Positions 1 through 6,869 are shown, numbered from the stretch's first letter. The stretch is DNA of 10,503 bases from CAZNMF01 sp035547155 (GCA_035547155.1 DASZVJ010000126.1:1-10503); one strand, 5' to 3'. Notes: generated by a model not told the origin, from the sequence alone. Made by a program: numbers and translations.

Positions 1-1
1 C

Positions 2-823
2 GATCTCGCGAACATCGCGCACCTGGCGGGCCGCGACTTCGTGTTCGTCAAGCACGACGTCACGAACTTCATCCACGTCGACGGCCCGGTCGACATCGTG
101 TTCCACTGGGCCAGCCCGGCGAGCCCGATCGACTATCTCGAATGGCCGATCCCGACGCTGAAGGTCGGCGCGCTCGGCACGCACAAAGCGCTCGGCCTCG
201 CGAAAGCCAAGGGCGCGCGGTTCGTGATCGCGTCGACGTCCGAGGTCTACGGCGATCCGCTCGAGCACCCGCAGAAAGAGACGTACTGGGGCAACGTCAA
301 CCCCGTCGGGCCACGCGGCGTCTACGACGAAGCCAAGCGCTTCGCCGAGGCGATGACGATGGCGTATCACCGGTATCACGGGGTGGACGCGAAGATCGTC
401 CGCATCTTCAACACGTACGGGCCGCGGATGCGCATCAAGGACGGACGCGCCGTCCCCAACTTCATCTCGCAGGCGCTGCGCGGCGAGGACGTCACGATCT
501 TCGGCAGCGGCGCGCAGACGCGCAGCTTCTGCTACGTCAGCGATCTGGTCGACGGCATCCTGAAGCTTGCCGAGTCGTCGGTCAACGAGCCCGTCAACAT
601 CGGCAATCCGCACGAGATGTCGATCGAGCAGATGGCGCACCTCATCATCAAGATGACGGGGTCGTCGAGCAAGGTCGTCTTCAAGCCGCTGCCGACCGAC
701 GATCCGAAAGTCCGCCAGCCCGACATCACCCGCGCGCGCACGCTGCTCGGCTGGGCGCCGAAGATTCCGCTCGAGCAGGGATTGACGTCGACGATCGAAT
801 ATTTCCGCAAGAAAATGATGTAG
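2..823 (+). CDS. UDP-glucuronate decarboxylase-like NAD-dependent sugar epimerase/dehydratase (5' truncated)
   Basis: This is an extended short-chain dehydrogenase/reductase acting on nucleotide sugars. The closest family I recognise is UDP-glucuronic acid decarboxylase (UXS), which makes UDP-xylose in the cytoplasm for surface polysaccharide. The frame is open from base 2, so about 273 residues are visible. The N-terminal 40-50 residues with the GxxGxxG NAD-binding loop lie outside the window. Visible signatures are HWASPASP, TSEVYGDP, the catalytic YxxxK as YDEAK (Y108 and K112 of the fragment), RIFNTYGPRM, and the substrate-loop motif TRSFCYVSDLVDG. The C-terminus ends in ordinary family style (LGWAPKIPLEQGL, then IEYFRKK) at a TAG at 821-823. 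The GTG at 41 is internal and is not the start. The exact product could differ (dTDP-glucose 4,6-dehydratase is a relative), but TSEVYGDP with the YDE triplet favours UXS. It converges on the pgsA-like gene. Confidence 0.88.
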   Translation, partial: DLANIAHLAGRDFVFVKHDVTNFIHVDGPVDIVFHWASPASPIDYLEWPIPTLKVGALGTHKALGLAKAKGARFVIASTSEVYGDPLEHPQKETYWGNVNPVGPRGVYDEAKRFAEAMTMAYHRYHGVDAKIVRIFNTYGPRMRIKDGRAVPNFISQALRGEDVTIFGSGAQTRSFCYVSDLVDGILKLAESSVNEPVNIGNPHEMSIEQMAHLIIKMTGSSSKVVFKPLPTDDPKVRQPDITRARTLLGWAPKIPLEQGLTSTIEYFRKKMM

Positions 824-886
824 GGGCGGCCCTTGGGGGCGCCCGCCGACGCGGCAGACGATGGGCGGCCACGCGGCCGTCCCTAC
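820..886. repeat. Inverted repeat / possible bidirectional terminator between convergent genes
   Basis: Outer arms GTAGGGGCGGCC (820-831) and GGCCGTCCCTAC (875-886) are complementary at 11 of 12 positions. Inside, 863-883 forms a tighter hairpin: GGG and CGGCC pair with GGCCG and CCC across an ACGC loop, with T880 bulged. No T-tract follows on either strand, so this is not a canonical intrinsic terminator. The left arm contains the TAG of the sugar-nucleotide gene and the right arm contains the TAG of the convergent pgsA-like gene. The composition (GGGGCGGCC and GGGGGCGCCCGCC blocks) resembles dispersed GC-rich intergenic repeats seen in many bacterial genomes, but copy number cannot be judged from one window. 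Confidence 0.55.
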
Positions 887-1425
887 TCCCGCGCGATCCT
901 GATCGCGTATTCGATGCTCGACGCGATCGTGATCGCGAGCGACGCCCAGCAGAACCACGTGACGATCGGCAGCGGCGCGCCGCGATAATTGGCGTAGAGC
1001 GCGACGACGCCGGTCAGGACGAAGACGACGGTGGCGAGCTTGCCGAGCTGCGTCGGCCGGAACGTCCGCCGCGCGACGGCGAGATTGATGATCGTCACGG
1101 TCAGCACGATCGCGATGTCGCGGCTGAGCACGAGCACCGTCAGCCACACCGGCAGCCGCTGCGGCATGTCGAGACCCGGCACCGTCAGCATCACGAACAT
1201 CGTGGCGACGAGCAGCTTGTCCGCGACCGGATCGAGCCACGCGCCGAGCGTCGTCGACTGCCCCGTCCGCCGCGCGATGAATCCGTCGAACGCATCGGTT
1301 ACACCCGCGACCGCAAAGATCAGCAGCGCCCATCCCGGGCGCGTGTAGAACATCGACAGCGCAAAGACCGGCACGAGCAGCAGCCGGAGCAGCGTGAGCT
1401 GGTTGGCAGCGGTCAGGACGGACAC
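883..1425 (-). CDS. pgsA: CDP-alcohol phosphatidyltransferase, probable phosphatidylglycerophosphate synthase
   Basis: This integral membrane enzyme is predicted to transfer a phosphatidyl group from CDP-diacylglycerol to an alcohol, most likely glycerol-3-phosphate in phosphatidylglycerol synthesis. The 180-residue product matches the usual PgsA length. The CDP-alcohol phosphotransferase signature is complete: D44, D47-G48, A51-R52, G61, D65 and D69, with the DPVADK core typical of PgsA. Hydrophobic segments at about 11-26, 31-44, 71-83, 92-117, 132-145 and 152-170 fit a six-helix fold. I chose the GTG at 1425 because it gives the family-typical start MSVLTAANQLTLLR and lies 13 bases after the stop of the upstream TPR-SLH gene. 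No strong Shine-Dalgarno is visible, so coupling to the upstream gene is likely. A different polar head-group acceptor (inositol phosphate, or phosphatidylglycerol as in cardiolipin synthesis) cannot be excluded. It is the last gene of the minus-strand operon. Confidence 0.85.
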   Translation of the reverse strand: MSVLTAANQLTLLRLLLVPVFALSMFYTRPGWALLIFAVAGVTDAFDGFIARRTGQSTTLGAWLDPVADKLLVATMFVMLTVPGLDMPQRLPVWLTVLVLSRDIAIVLTVTIINLAVARRTFRPTQLGKLATVVFVLTGVVALYANYRGAPLPIVTWFCWASLAITIASSIEYAIRIARE

Positions 1426-1438
1426 GGCGTGATTGATT

Positions 1439-2809
1439 CTATCGAGTCGACAACTGGCTGATGCGGCGAACCGCGGCGTCGAGGTCGGCGCCGGACGCGG
1501 GCCTGGCCGGATCGAATTGCCCGGCGCTGTCGGCCGACATCGCCCCGGCCGCAACTGCCAAGGCAATCGACCGGTAGGACACGTGCGTCGCGGGCACGTC
1601 GGTGAGGCGGGGCCGAACGGCCTGCCACCGCTGGAGATCGGCGGTGCGCTTGGCGCCGACCAGCCGCACGAGCGCGGCGACCACGGACGCCAGGTCCGCG
1701 CGACGGACGGTCGCAGCCGGCTGGAACGTGTGATTCGGATAGATCGACATGACGCCGGCGCGCGTGACGGGCACGATCCACGGCGCGGCCCAATGCGTGC
1801 GCACATCGGTCGCGACGTCGGTGATGCGGCGCGGTGCCGCCTCGATCAGATCCTCGAGCCGGATGCCGACGAACGCCGCGACATCCGCGCGCGTGATCGT
1901 CGGCGCCTGCGGCAGATGCATGAAATCCTCGGGCAGCGCGGCGAGCTCCGCCTTCTCGCGCAGATCCGCGCTGTGCGTCTTCCACTCCGGACGCGGATCG
2001 ATCGCCGCCGCGCGCGAGTACGCGACCGACGCGTCCCGGTACTGCCCGCGCGTCTCGAGCACCGCGCCGAGCGCCGCCTGCCACTCAGCGTCACGGGGCT
2101 CGATCTCCGTCGCGCGGCGCGCGTGCTGTTCCGCCTCGTCGTACTTCTTCGCGTCGACCTCGACGAGCGACAGCTCGTGCAGGATCATCGTGCTCTGCGG
2201 CGACTGCTGCAGGGCCAGCTCGTATTGCTGTTCCGCGTCATCGAGGCGCTTTGCCGTCTTTGCCCGGCGCGCCGATTCGATCAGCGACTGCGTCAGCCGG
2301 AACCGCACGAGCTCGAGCCGCGTCCGCACGGCGTCGCGTTTCGGATCGAGCGCCAGCACGCGCTGCATCGCCGCAATCGCGTCGGCGTCGCGGTGCAGGC
2401 CGAGCAGCGCATCGGACTGTCCGATCCACGCCGGCAGATATTGATCGTTGGCCGCGATCGCTTCGCTGAAGCGCGCGTTTGCGTTCTTGTATTGTCCGGC
2501 CGCGAGCTGCACGAACCCCTGCGCCGCACGCGCGGGATAGAACGCCGGCTGCTTCTTGACGATCTGCGAGAACACGCGCGAGGCGCCGCGCGCATCGCCG
2601 GACTGGAACTGGCGCCATGCCGCGAGGTGCTGCTCGCGGACCTCAGGCGCGACGGTCAGCGATGCGGGCACATCCGGCGTCGGATAGTCCTTGGCCGCCG
2701 TCGTCGTTGTCGCCGCCGGCGTCGCGGGCCTGGGCGTGGTGCTCAAACACGACGAGGCCGCGAGCGTCAGCGTCGCGACGGTTATGACAACAACTGCGCG
2801 TCGCATCAT
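1439..2809 (-). CDS. TPR-repeat lipoprotein with C-terminal S-layer homology (SLH) repeats
   Basis: The 456-residue product is exported. It has a short basic N-terminus (MMRR), a hydrophobic core, and a relaxed lipobox ASSC with Cys21 as the probable lipidation site. A low-complexity Pro/Thr/Ala linker (about 22-50) follows, then helical TPR-type repeats at about 56-170 and 172-275 (for example the segment at 113-156 ending LALDPKRD, and 224-240 ending EIEPRD). The C-terminal third carries SLH-like units: a degenerate one near 302-325, a clear one near 328-384 with TDV, HWAAPWI, YPNHTFQPAATVRRADLA, and another near 400-453 with LTDV and FDPARPASGADL. SLH units normally bind peptidoglycan-linked polymers, and TPRs bind proteins, so an envelope scaffold role is inferred. 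The ATG at 2809 overlaps the hflX stop as ATGA. The specific function is unknown. Confidence 0.85.
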   Translation of the reverse strand: MMRRAVVVITVATLTLAASSCLSTTPRPATPAATTTTAAKDYPTPDVPASLTVAPEVREQHLAAWRQFQSGDARGASRVFSQIVKKQPAFYPARAAQGFVQLAAGQYKNANARFSEAIAANDQYLPAWIGQSDALLGLHRDADAIAAMQRVLALDPKRDAVRTRLELVRFRLTQSLIESARRAKTAKRLDDAEQQYELALQQSPQSTMILHELSLVEVDAKKYDEAEQHARRATEIEPRDAEWQAALGAVLETRGQYRDASVAYSRAAAIDPRPEWKTHSADLREKAELAALPEDFMHLPQAPTITRADVAAFVGIRLEDLIEAAPRRITDVATDVRTHWAAPWIVPVTRAGVMSIYPNHTFQPAATVRRADLASVVAALVRLVGAKRTADLQRWQAVRPRLTDVPATHVSYRSIALAVAAGAMSADSAGQFDPARPASGADLDAAVRRISQLSTR

Positions 2810-4095
2810 GCGGGCACCGTGGCGCGCGCGAAACGCGGCAGCAGGCGGCGCGGGATCTCGGCCTCGACGGACACGTGCGCGTCCGTCTCCGTCTGGCTCA
2901 CGACGCGGGCGTGCCGATACAAGTCAACGAGCAGGCGCCGGTCCGCGTCGATCGAGTTGTCGAGCGACAGTCGGACGCGCGTGGCGTCGAGCGACAGACG
3001 CGCGGCCATCGCGGCGAGCAGATCCTCACGGCCGACGTGCTCGCGCGCCGAGATCCACGCCGCGTCCGGATTCGCCGCGCGCAGCGCGTCGCGCTCGCCC
3101 GGCTCGAGCTGATCGATCTTGTTGAACACGTCGAGCATCGGCACGTGCTGCGCGCCGACCTCGGCGAGCACGGCCCGCACGGCGTCGCGCCGCCGCTGAC
3201 GATCCGGCGCCGACGCGTCGATGACGTGCACGAGCAGATCCGCGCCCGCGACTTCCTCGAGCGTCGCGTGGAAGGCGGCCACGAGCTGGTGCGGGAGGCG
3301 ATCGATGAATCCGACCGTATCGGCCAGCAGCGCCTGCTGCGTGTCGCCGAGCCGCACGCGCCGCATCAGCGGATCGAGCGTCACGAACAGCGCGTTCGAC
3401 GCCGTAGCTGCCGCGCCCGTCAGCCAGTTGAAGAGCGTCGTCTTGCCCGCGTTGGTGTAGCCGACGAGCGCGATGGTCGGCACGTCCGCGCGGCGGCGTC
3501 TGGCGCGCAGATAGCCGCGCCGGCGCTGCACGTCCGCAATGTCCGACTTCAGCGCGGCGATGCGATGACGGATGCGGCGGCGATCGGTCTCGAGCTTCGT
3601 CTCGCCTGGTCCTCTCGTGCCGATGCCGCCGCCGAGACGCGACAGCGCGTCGCTCGATCCCGCCAGCCGCGGCAGCCGGTACTGGAGCTGCGCGAGCTCG
3701 ACCTGCAGCTGTCCTTCGCGGGTCCGCGCGCGCCGCGCGAAGATGTCGAGGATCAGCGCGGTGCGATCGATCACGCGCCGGTGACAGGCGTCTTCCAGAT
3801 TGCGCGTCTGTGCGGGCGACAGCTCGTTGTCGACGATGACGAGATCGATGTCCGCTTCGTCGCAGGCCCGCGCGAGCATCTCGGCCTTGCCCGTGCCGAT
3901 GAGCGTGGCCGCATCCGCGGTGGCGCGCTCCTGAACGACGGTCAGCGCGACGTCGGCCCCGGCCGCGCGCGCGAGCCCAGCCAGCTCGTCGATGGCGTCC
4001 TCGGCGTCGACGCTGCGCGACGCGCGCGTGCTCAGCCGGACGAGCGCCGCGCGTTCACGCGGTCGTTCGGTCGTGCTCCGGCGTCGCGCTGTCAT
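2806..4095 (-). CDS. hflX: GTPase HflX (ribosome-associated, ribosome-splitting GTPase)
   Basis: HflX binds 50S and 70S ribosomes, and family members rescue or split stalled ribosomes under stress. The 429-residue product has the N-terminal HflX domain (about 15-125) and the subfamily signature GIGTRGPGETKLETDRR at 157-173. The preceding helical region begins QLQVELAQLQYRLPRL. The GTPase domain shows G1 GYTNAGKTT (212-220), G3 DTVGF (259-263), G4 NKID (325-328) and a G5-like ISA (348-350). A short C-terminal domain follows. The chosen ATG at 4095 overlaps the sua5 stop as ATGA. A longer in-frame extension to 4449 is an antisense-like overlap of sua5 coding sequence and was rejected. The gene's own TGA overlaps the ATG of the TPR-SLH gene. 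Every nucleotide-binding motif is intact, so an active GTPase is expected. Confidence 0.96.
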   Translation of the reverse strand: MTARRRSTTERPRERAALVRLSTRASRSVDAEDAIDELAGLARAAGADVALTVVQERATADAATLIGTGKAEMLARACDEADIDLVIVDNELSPAQTRNLEDACHRRVIDRTALILDIFARRARTREGQLQVELAQLQYRLPRLAGSSDALSRLGGGIGTRGPGETKLETDRRRIRHRIAALKSDIADVQRRRGYLRARRRRADVPTIALVGYTNAGKTTLFNWLTGAAATASNALFVTLDPLMRRVRLGDTQQALLADTVGFIDRLPHQLVAAFHATLEEVAGADLLVHVIDASAPDRQRRRDAVRAVLAEVGAQHVPMLDVFNKIDQLEPGERDALRAANPDAAWISAREHVGREDLLAAMAARLSLDATRVRLSLDNSIDADRRLLVDLYRHARVVSQTETDAHVSVEAEIPRRLLPRFARATVPA

Positions 4096-4718
4096 CTTTT
4101 CAGCCAGTCTAGCACGCGATTCCACGCGATCGCGCCGTCGCGGATCAGCACCGGCGCGTCGCCGCGCGCGTCGACGATCGTCGACGGCGTGCCGCCGGGC
4201 GTCGCGCCGCCATCGACGACGAGCACGCGCGGATCGCGCCCGATGACGCCGAGCGCATCGGCCGACGACACGGGCGGCTCGCCGCTGACGTTCGCGCTCG
4301 TCGCCGTGATCGCGCCGTCGAACGCCTCGGCCAACGCGCACGCGACGCGATGCGCCGGAATCCGAATCGCGATCGTGCCGCGTCCGGCGTGGACTTCCGT
4401 CGCCACCGCCGGCGACGCGTCGAGCACGAGCGACAACGGCCCCGGCCACGCGGCGCGCGCAAGCCGCGACGAGGGATCGTTCAGCCGTCCCGCAATCGCG
4501 CGCACCTGCGCCATCGACGCGGCGATGAGCGGCATCGCGACGCGAGGATCGCGTCCTTTCAGATCGAACAGGGCCTGCACCGCGGCGGTGTTGGTCGGAT
4601 CGACGGCGAGGCCGTAGAACGTGTCGGTGGGATATGCGACGACGTAGCCGGCGCGGAGCCAGTCGCGCGCGGCGGCGAGATCTTCTGCCCGGCAGCCCGC
4701 CGGGTCCACACGCATCAT
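4092..4718 (-). CDS. L-threonylcarbamoyladenylate synthase (Sua5/YciO/YrdC family)
   Basis: This is a cytoplasmic enzyme that condenses threonine, bicarbonate and ATP into threonylcarbamoyl-AMP, the first step of t6A formation at position 37 of ANN-decoding tRNAs. The 208-residue product is a single YrdC domain of TsaC size, without the C-terminal Sua5 domain. Recognisable motifs are PTDTFYGLAVD (30-40), LKGRDPR (53-59), WPGPLSLVLD (91-100), AIRIPAH (117-123), TSANVSGEP (140-148), and GGTPSTIVD (175-183). The ATG at 4718 is preferred because it overlaps the DUF62 stop as ATGA. A second ATG follows directly at 4715. The residues after KGR (VAMPLI) lack the lysine often seen in the KPL motif, a variation I believe also occurs in other bacterial members. 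A YciO-like paralogue cannot be fully excluded. The stop overlaps hflX. Confidence 0.92.
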   Translation of the reverse strand: MMRVDPAGCRAEDLAAARDWLRAGYVVAYPTDTFYGLAVDPTNTAAVQALFDLKGRDPRVAMPLIAASMAQVRAIAGRLNDPSSRLARAAWPGPLSLVLDASPAVATEVHAGRGTIAIRIPAHRVACALAEAFDGAITATSANVSGEPPVSSADALGVIGRDPRVLVVDGGATPGGTPSTIVDARGDAPVLIRDGAIAWNRVLDWLKR

Positions 4719-5509
4719 ATGCGGCGGAGCTCGACGCGATCGCCGACGGCGACCGAGAGCCGATCGGCCGCGCTCGACGCGCGCATCGCCAGCTCGAGGT
4801 GATCGGTCCCGCCGAACAACGCGGCGATCTCGCCAGGACCGATCTCCGAGTACGTCGACACGATGCGGTTGATCGAGTGGCCGCCGGCGGTCAGTTGCAG
4901 CACGCCCACACCCTCCGTCAGCCGCTCGCACGAGTGGCGATCGAGATTGGTCACGACGTTGCCGAAGCGATCGATGCGCACGACGACGCCGGAGAGGACG
5001 GCCCCGTCGAGCTGCGGCTTCGGCAGATTGACGAGCGTGTAGTCCGTGAGCGCGCGGCCGAGCGCCGGCAGATGCACGCCCTTCGACAGCCACGCGGCCG
5101 CGGGCGCGAAGCGATCGCGGCCCTCGAACGTGCGGCTCACCGTGGGCCGCGCGTAGCGGCGCTCGGTCAGCTCGACGACTTTCTTCGGCGGCGCTTCCTC
5201 GAAGACGGCGGTCAACACGCCGTTGTCCGGCGCGACGAAGCGCCACTCGCCCACGTCCGCCGCGATGCCGCGGCGCGCCGACCCCACGCCGGGATCGACG
5301 ACGACGAGAAACGTCGTGCCGGCCGGGAAATACCGGTACGTCGCGGCGAGCTCGCGCGCCGCGCCTTCGATGTCGTGCGGCGGCAGATCGTGCGACAGAT
5401 CGACGATCGTCGCCTCGGGATTGATGCCGAGGATGACGCCTTTGATGACGCCGACGTAGTGATCACGCGTGCCGAAATCACTGAGGAACGCAATCAGCGA
5501 CTTTGCCAT
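4715..5509 (-). CDS. SAM hydroxide adenosyltransferase / S-adenosylmethionine hydrolase (DUF62 family)
   Basis: DUF62 enzymes hydrolyse S-adenosylmethionine to adenosine and methionine and are homologous to fluorinase and chlorinase. The 264-residue length is normal. Motifs are FLSDFGTRDHYVG (8-20), the VVDPGVGSARRG segment (70-81), APDNGVL (93-99), GRDRFAPAAAWL (130-141), and RIDRFGNVVTNL (in the C-terminal barrel). Of the Asp-Arg-His triad described for this family, Asp72 and Arg79 are present with the expected spacing of seven. The position where I expect His, just before GRDxFAP, is Glu129 (codon GAG at 5125-5123). Activity is therefore probable but not assured. The halogenase-specific chloride/fluoride site was not assessed. 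The ATG at 5509 gives a family-typical N-terminus. There are 51 untranslated bases after the methyltransferase stop, and the gene's own stop overlaps sua5. Confidence 0.9.
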   Translation of the reverse strand: MAKSLIAFLSDFGTRDHYVGVIKGVILGINPEATIVDLSHDLPPHDIEGAARELAATYRYFPAGTTFLVVVDPGVGSARRGIAADVGEWRFVAPDNGVLTAVFEEAPPKKVVELTERRYARPTVSRTFEGRDRFAPAAAWLSKGVHLPALGRALTDYTLVNLPKPQLDGAVLSGVVVRIDRFGNVVTNLDRHSCERLTEGVGVLQLTAGGHSINRIVSTYSEIGPGEIAALFGGTDHLELAMRASSAADRLSVAVGDRVELRRI

Positions 5510-5560
5510 GACGAGAGCCTGGAGAGGAGGCGCCCGGAGCCCACGTGGCCCTGCGCTGCC

Positions 5561-6211
5561 TCAAGACGGCTTGCGGAACAGTGTCTCTCGTGCGTTGCTC
5601 TTGAGCAAGACGGATTCTGCGACCGTCAATCCCTCGAACATCCGGTTGATGTCGCGGGTGACGAGCACGTTGCGCTTCGTCGGCGTCGCGGGCGACTGGC
5701 GCAGCCGGAAGCCGTGGATGTCGTCGACGATGAACCGCGTGTAGTGCTTCAGCTCGGCCTGCGTCGCGCCGAAGAACCCGTACAGCACGCCGCCCGGCTT
5801 CAACAGCTTCATCAGATGGGCGGCCAGCGCCTGGGATGCCGGACGATCGAGATAGTCGAATACATCCCAGCAGAGAATTCCGTCGACCGACGCGGGCGGA
5901 CGCGCGAGCCGCGCGACCAGCGCCTCGGCCAGCTCTTCACGCGCGCCGCGCCGCGCGCGCGTCTCGACCTCGGCGAACAGGTCCTCGACGAAGATCTTGC
6001 ACGCGAGCTGCTCGCCGAAGAACGCGATGTTCGAGCCGACCACGGGGCCGAGATCCATCAGGATCGGGCTTTCCACGTGCGACAGCACCGAAATCAGCTT
6101 CGGCAGAATCTTCGACGTCGACAGCGGCTCCGCCACCGCCGCGACGGTCGCCGCGGGCGCGGCGGAAGGCCCTTCGTCCTTCCGCCCTCCCCATTTGAAC
6201 AGTCCGGTCAC
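5561..6211 (-). CDS. Class I SAM-dependent methyltransferase-like protein, substrate unknown
   Basis: The 216-residue product has a Rossmann-type methyltransferase core. Residues 1-30 are a low-complexity Ala/Pro-rich leader. Motif I is LMDLGPVVGSNIAFF (51-65, a DxGxxxG loop). An acidic strand end follows (VEDLF, 75-79). The motif IV region is VDGILCWDVFDYLDRP (109-124), and the motif VI region is LLKPGGVLYGFFG (136-148). The C-terminal part (about 178-214, TKRNVLVTRDINRMFEGLTV then RETLFRKP) is distinctive, but I cannot tie it to a named substrate family. The start is GTG at 6211, with no good internal alternative before motif I. It follows bactofilin by 34 bases and is presumably cotranscribed. 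Small-molecule, protein or lipid methylation are all possible. Confidence 0.78.
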   Translation of the reverse strand: MTGLFKWGGRKDEGPSAAPAATVAAVAEPLSTSKILPKLISVLSHVESPILMDLGPVVGSNIAFFGEQLACKIFVEDLFAEVETRARRGAREELAEALVARLARPPASVDGILCWDVFDYLDRPASQALAAHLMKLLKPGGVLYGFFGATQAELKHYTRFIVDDIHGFRLRQSPATPTKRNVLVTRDINRMFEGLTVAESVLLKSNARETLFRKPS

Positions 6212-6223
6212 GGCAGGCTCTCA

Positions 6224-6238
6224 CGGCGCAAGGCGCCG
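6224..6238 (-). other. Small GC hairpin between bactofilin and methyltransferase genes
   Basis: CGGCGC (6224-6229) and GCGCCG (6233-6238) are perfectly complementary around a 3-base loop, within the 34-base spacer. The element starts 13 bases upstream of the methyltransferase GTG. No T-tract follows on the minus strand, so it is not a standard terminator. It could slow polymerase or mark an mRNA processing point, but short GC stems arise by chance in such a genome. Confidence 0.3.
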
Positions 6239-6245
6239 CGATCGA

Positions 6246-6767
6246 TTACCGCGCAACGGAGACCGCGGCCGGAGCCGGGGCCGGCGCTGCCGCCGGCTTG
6301 ACCTCGGCCGGCTTGCTCGTCTCGACCTTGCCGCCCTGCCGCTGCATGTCGATGCTGCCGCGGAAGTGCGCGCCGTCGGCGATCGCGATGCGCGGCGCCG
6401 ACAGATCGCCGTCGACCGATCCGTTGTCGCGGATGTCGACGCGCTCGCTCGCGGTGATGTCGCCCTGGACGTCACCCTGGACGACGACCGCTTTCGCGAA
6501 GATGGTCGCCTTGATCTTGCCGTTCGGCCCGATGGTCAGCACGTTCTGCCGGAGCTCGATCTTGCCCTCGACCTGCCCTTCGATCGTGAGATCTTCGCTG
6601 CCGCTCAGGTCGCCCTTGATGATGACGCTTTTGCCGATGTTCACAGTGTCTTTCTCCTGGTGCCGGAGCGCATCGGCACGACCAGACGATGAATCCTGGG
6701 GAACGGGGGATACAACGGGTGCTGCTGCTGGTTGAGGCGGCTTGACGGCCTCGTCACGCTTCCACAT
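6246..6767 (-). CDS. Bactofilin family cytoskeletal protein
   Basis: Bactofilins are nucleotide-independent polymer-forming proteins that act at the inner face of the membrane in cell shape, localised wall synthesis and polarity. The 173-residue product has a disordered Pro/Ala/Ser-rich N-tail (1-40), a DUF583 beta-helix core (about 43-142), and a disordered Ala/Pro-rich C-tail. The core shows the regular hydrophobic and glycine rhythm of the right-handed beta-helix: NIGKSVIIKGDLSGSEDLTI, then IEGQVEGKIEL, VVVQGDVQGDI, and SVDGDLSAPRIAIADGAHF. The ATG at 6767 is fixed by a good Shine-Dalgarno (GGAGA, minus strand 6778-6774) six bases upstream. An in-frame extension to 6851 was rejected. It is the first gene of the minus-strand operon. 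Confidence 0.93.
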   Translation of the reverse strand: MWKRDEAVKPPQPAAAPVVSPVPQDSSSGRADALRHQEKDTVNIGKSVIIKGDLSGSEDLTIEGQVEGKIELRQNVLTIGPNGKIKATIFAKAVVVQGDVQGDITASERVDIRDNGSVDGDLSAPRIAIADGAHFRGSIDMQRQGGKVETSKPAEVKPAAAPAPAPAAVSVAR

Positions 6768-6773
6768 GAGTGA

Positions 6774-6778
6774 TCTCC
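6774..6778 (-). promoter_or_regulatory. Shine-Dalgarno of the bactofilin gene
   Basis: GGAGA on the minus strand lies 6 bases before the ATG at 6767. It decides this start against the in-frame upstream extension, and it is the clearest ribosome-binding site of the minus-strand operon. Confidence 0.75.
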
Positions 6779-6854
6779 AAGTCCAAGTCGACGTAACTCC
6801 TGGAGGCAGCCAGCCAACGCGACCGAGGCCAGCCGGGCAGAGTCGGGTCACGCC

Positions 6855-6860
6855 AGTATA
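6855..6860 (-). promoter_or_regulatory. Candidate -10 box for the bactofilin-led operon
   Basis: The minus strand reads CGCTTATACTGG here, and TATACT differs from the sigma70 consensus TATAAT at one base. It would give an mRNA leader of about 80 bases before the bactofilin ATG. No TTGACA-like -35 is present at 16-18 bases upstream. A GGAAC sequence at roughly the right distance could suit an alternative ECF-type sigma factor, or an activator may substitute. The call rests mainly on the -10 match in an otherwise GC-rich region. Confidence 0.38.
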
Positions 6861-6869
6861 AGCGCTTCC

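Noticed and set aside
142..1461. 439-residue plus-strand ORF
   Set aside because: Arg/His-rich shadow frame running through the sugar-nucleotide gene and opposite pgsA. It has no domain, and its composition is typical of GC-biased off-frame reading.
1426..1806. N-terminal extension of the pgsA-like frame
   Set aside because: Overlaps the TPR-SLH coding sequence, is Arg/Ser/Pro-rich, and lies outside the normal size of the family.
1433..3112. 559-residue plus-strand ORF
   Set aside because: Lies antisense to the TPR-SLH gene and hflX. It is Arg-rich with no recognisable motif, and the opposite strand carries clear protein families.
4096..4449. N-terminal extension of hflX in frame
   Set aside because: It would overlap sua5 by about 350 bases and has no HflX character. 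The ATG at 4095 has the ATGA junction and begins just before the HflX N-terminal domain.
2875..4617. 580-residue plus-strand ORF
   Set aside because: Antisense to hflX and sua5. Long only because stop codons are rare in this GC-rich frame.
4634..6301. 555-residue plus-strand ORF
   Set aside because: Antisense to the DUF62 and methyltransferase genes, with low-complexity Arg/Asp composition and no motif.
6768..6851. Upstream in-frame start for bactofilin
   Set aside because: A GGAGA Shine-Dalgarno sits correctly before the ATG at 6767. The extension has no bactofilin character.
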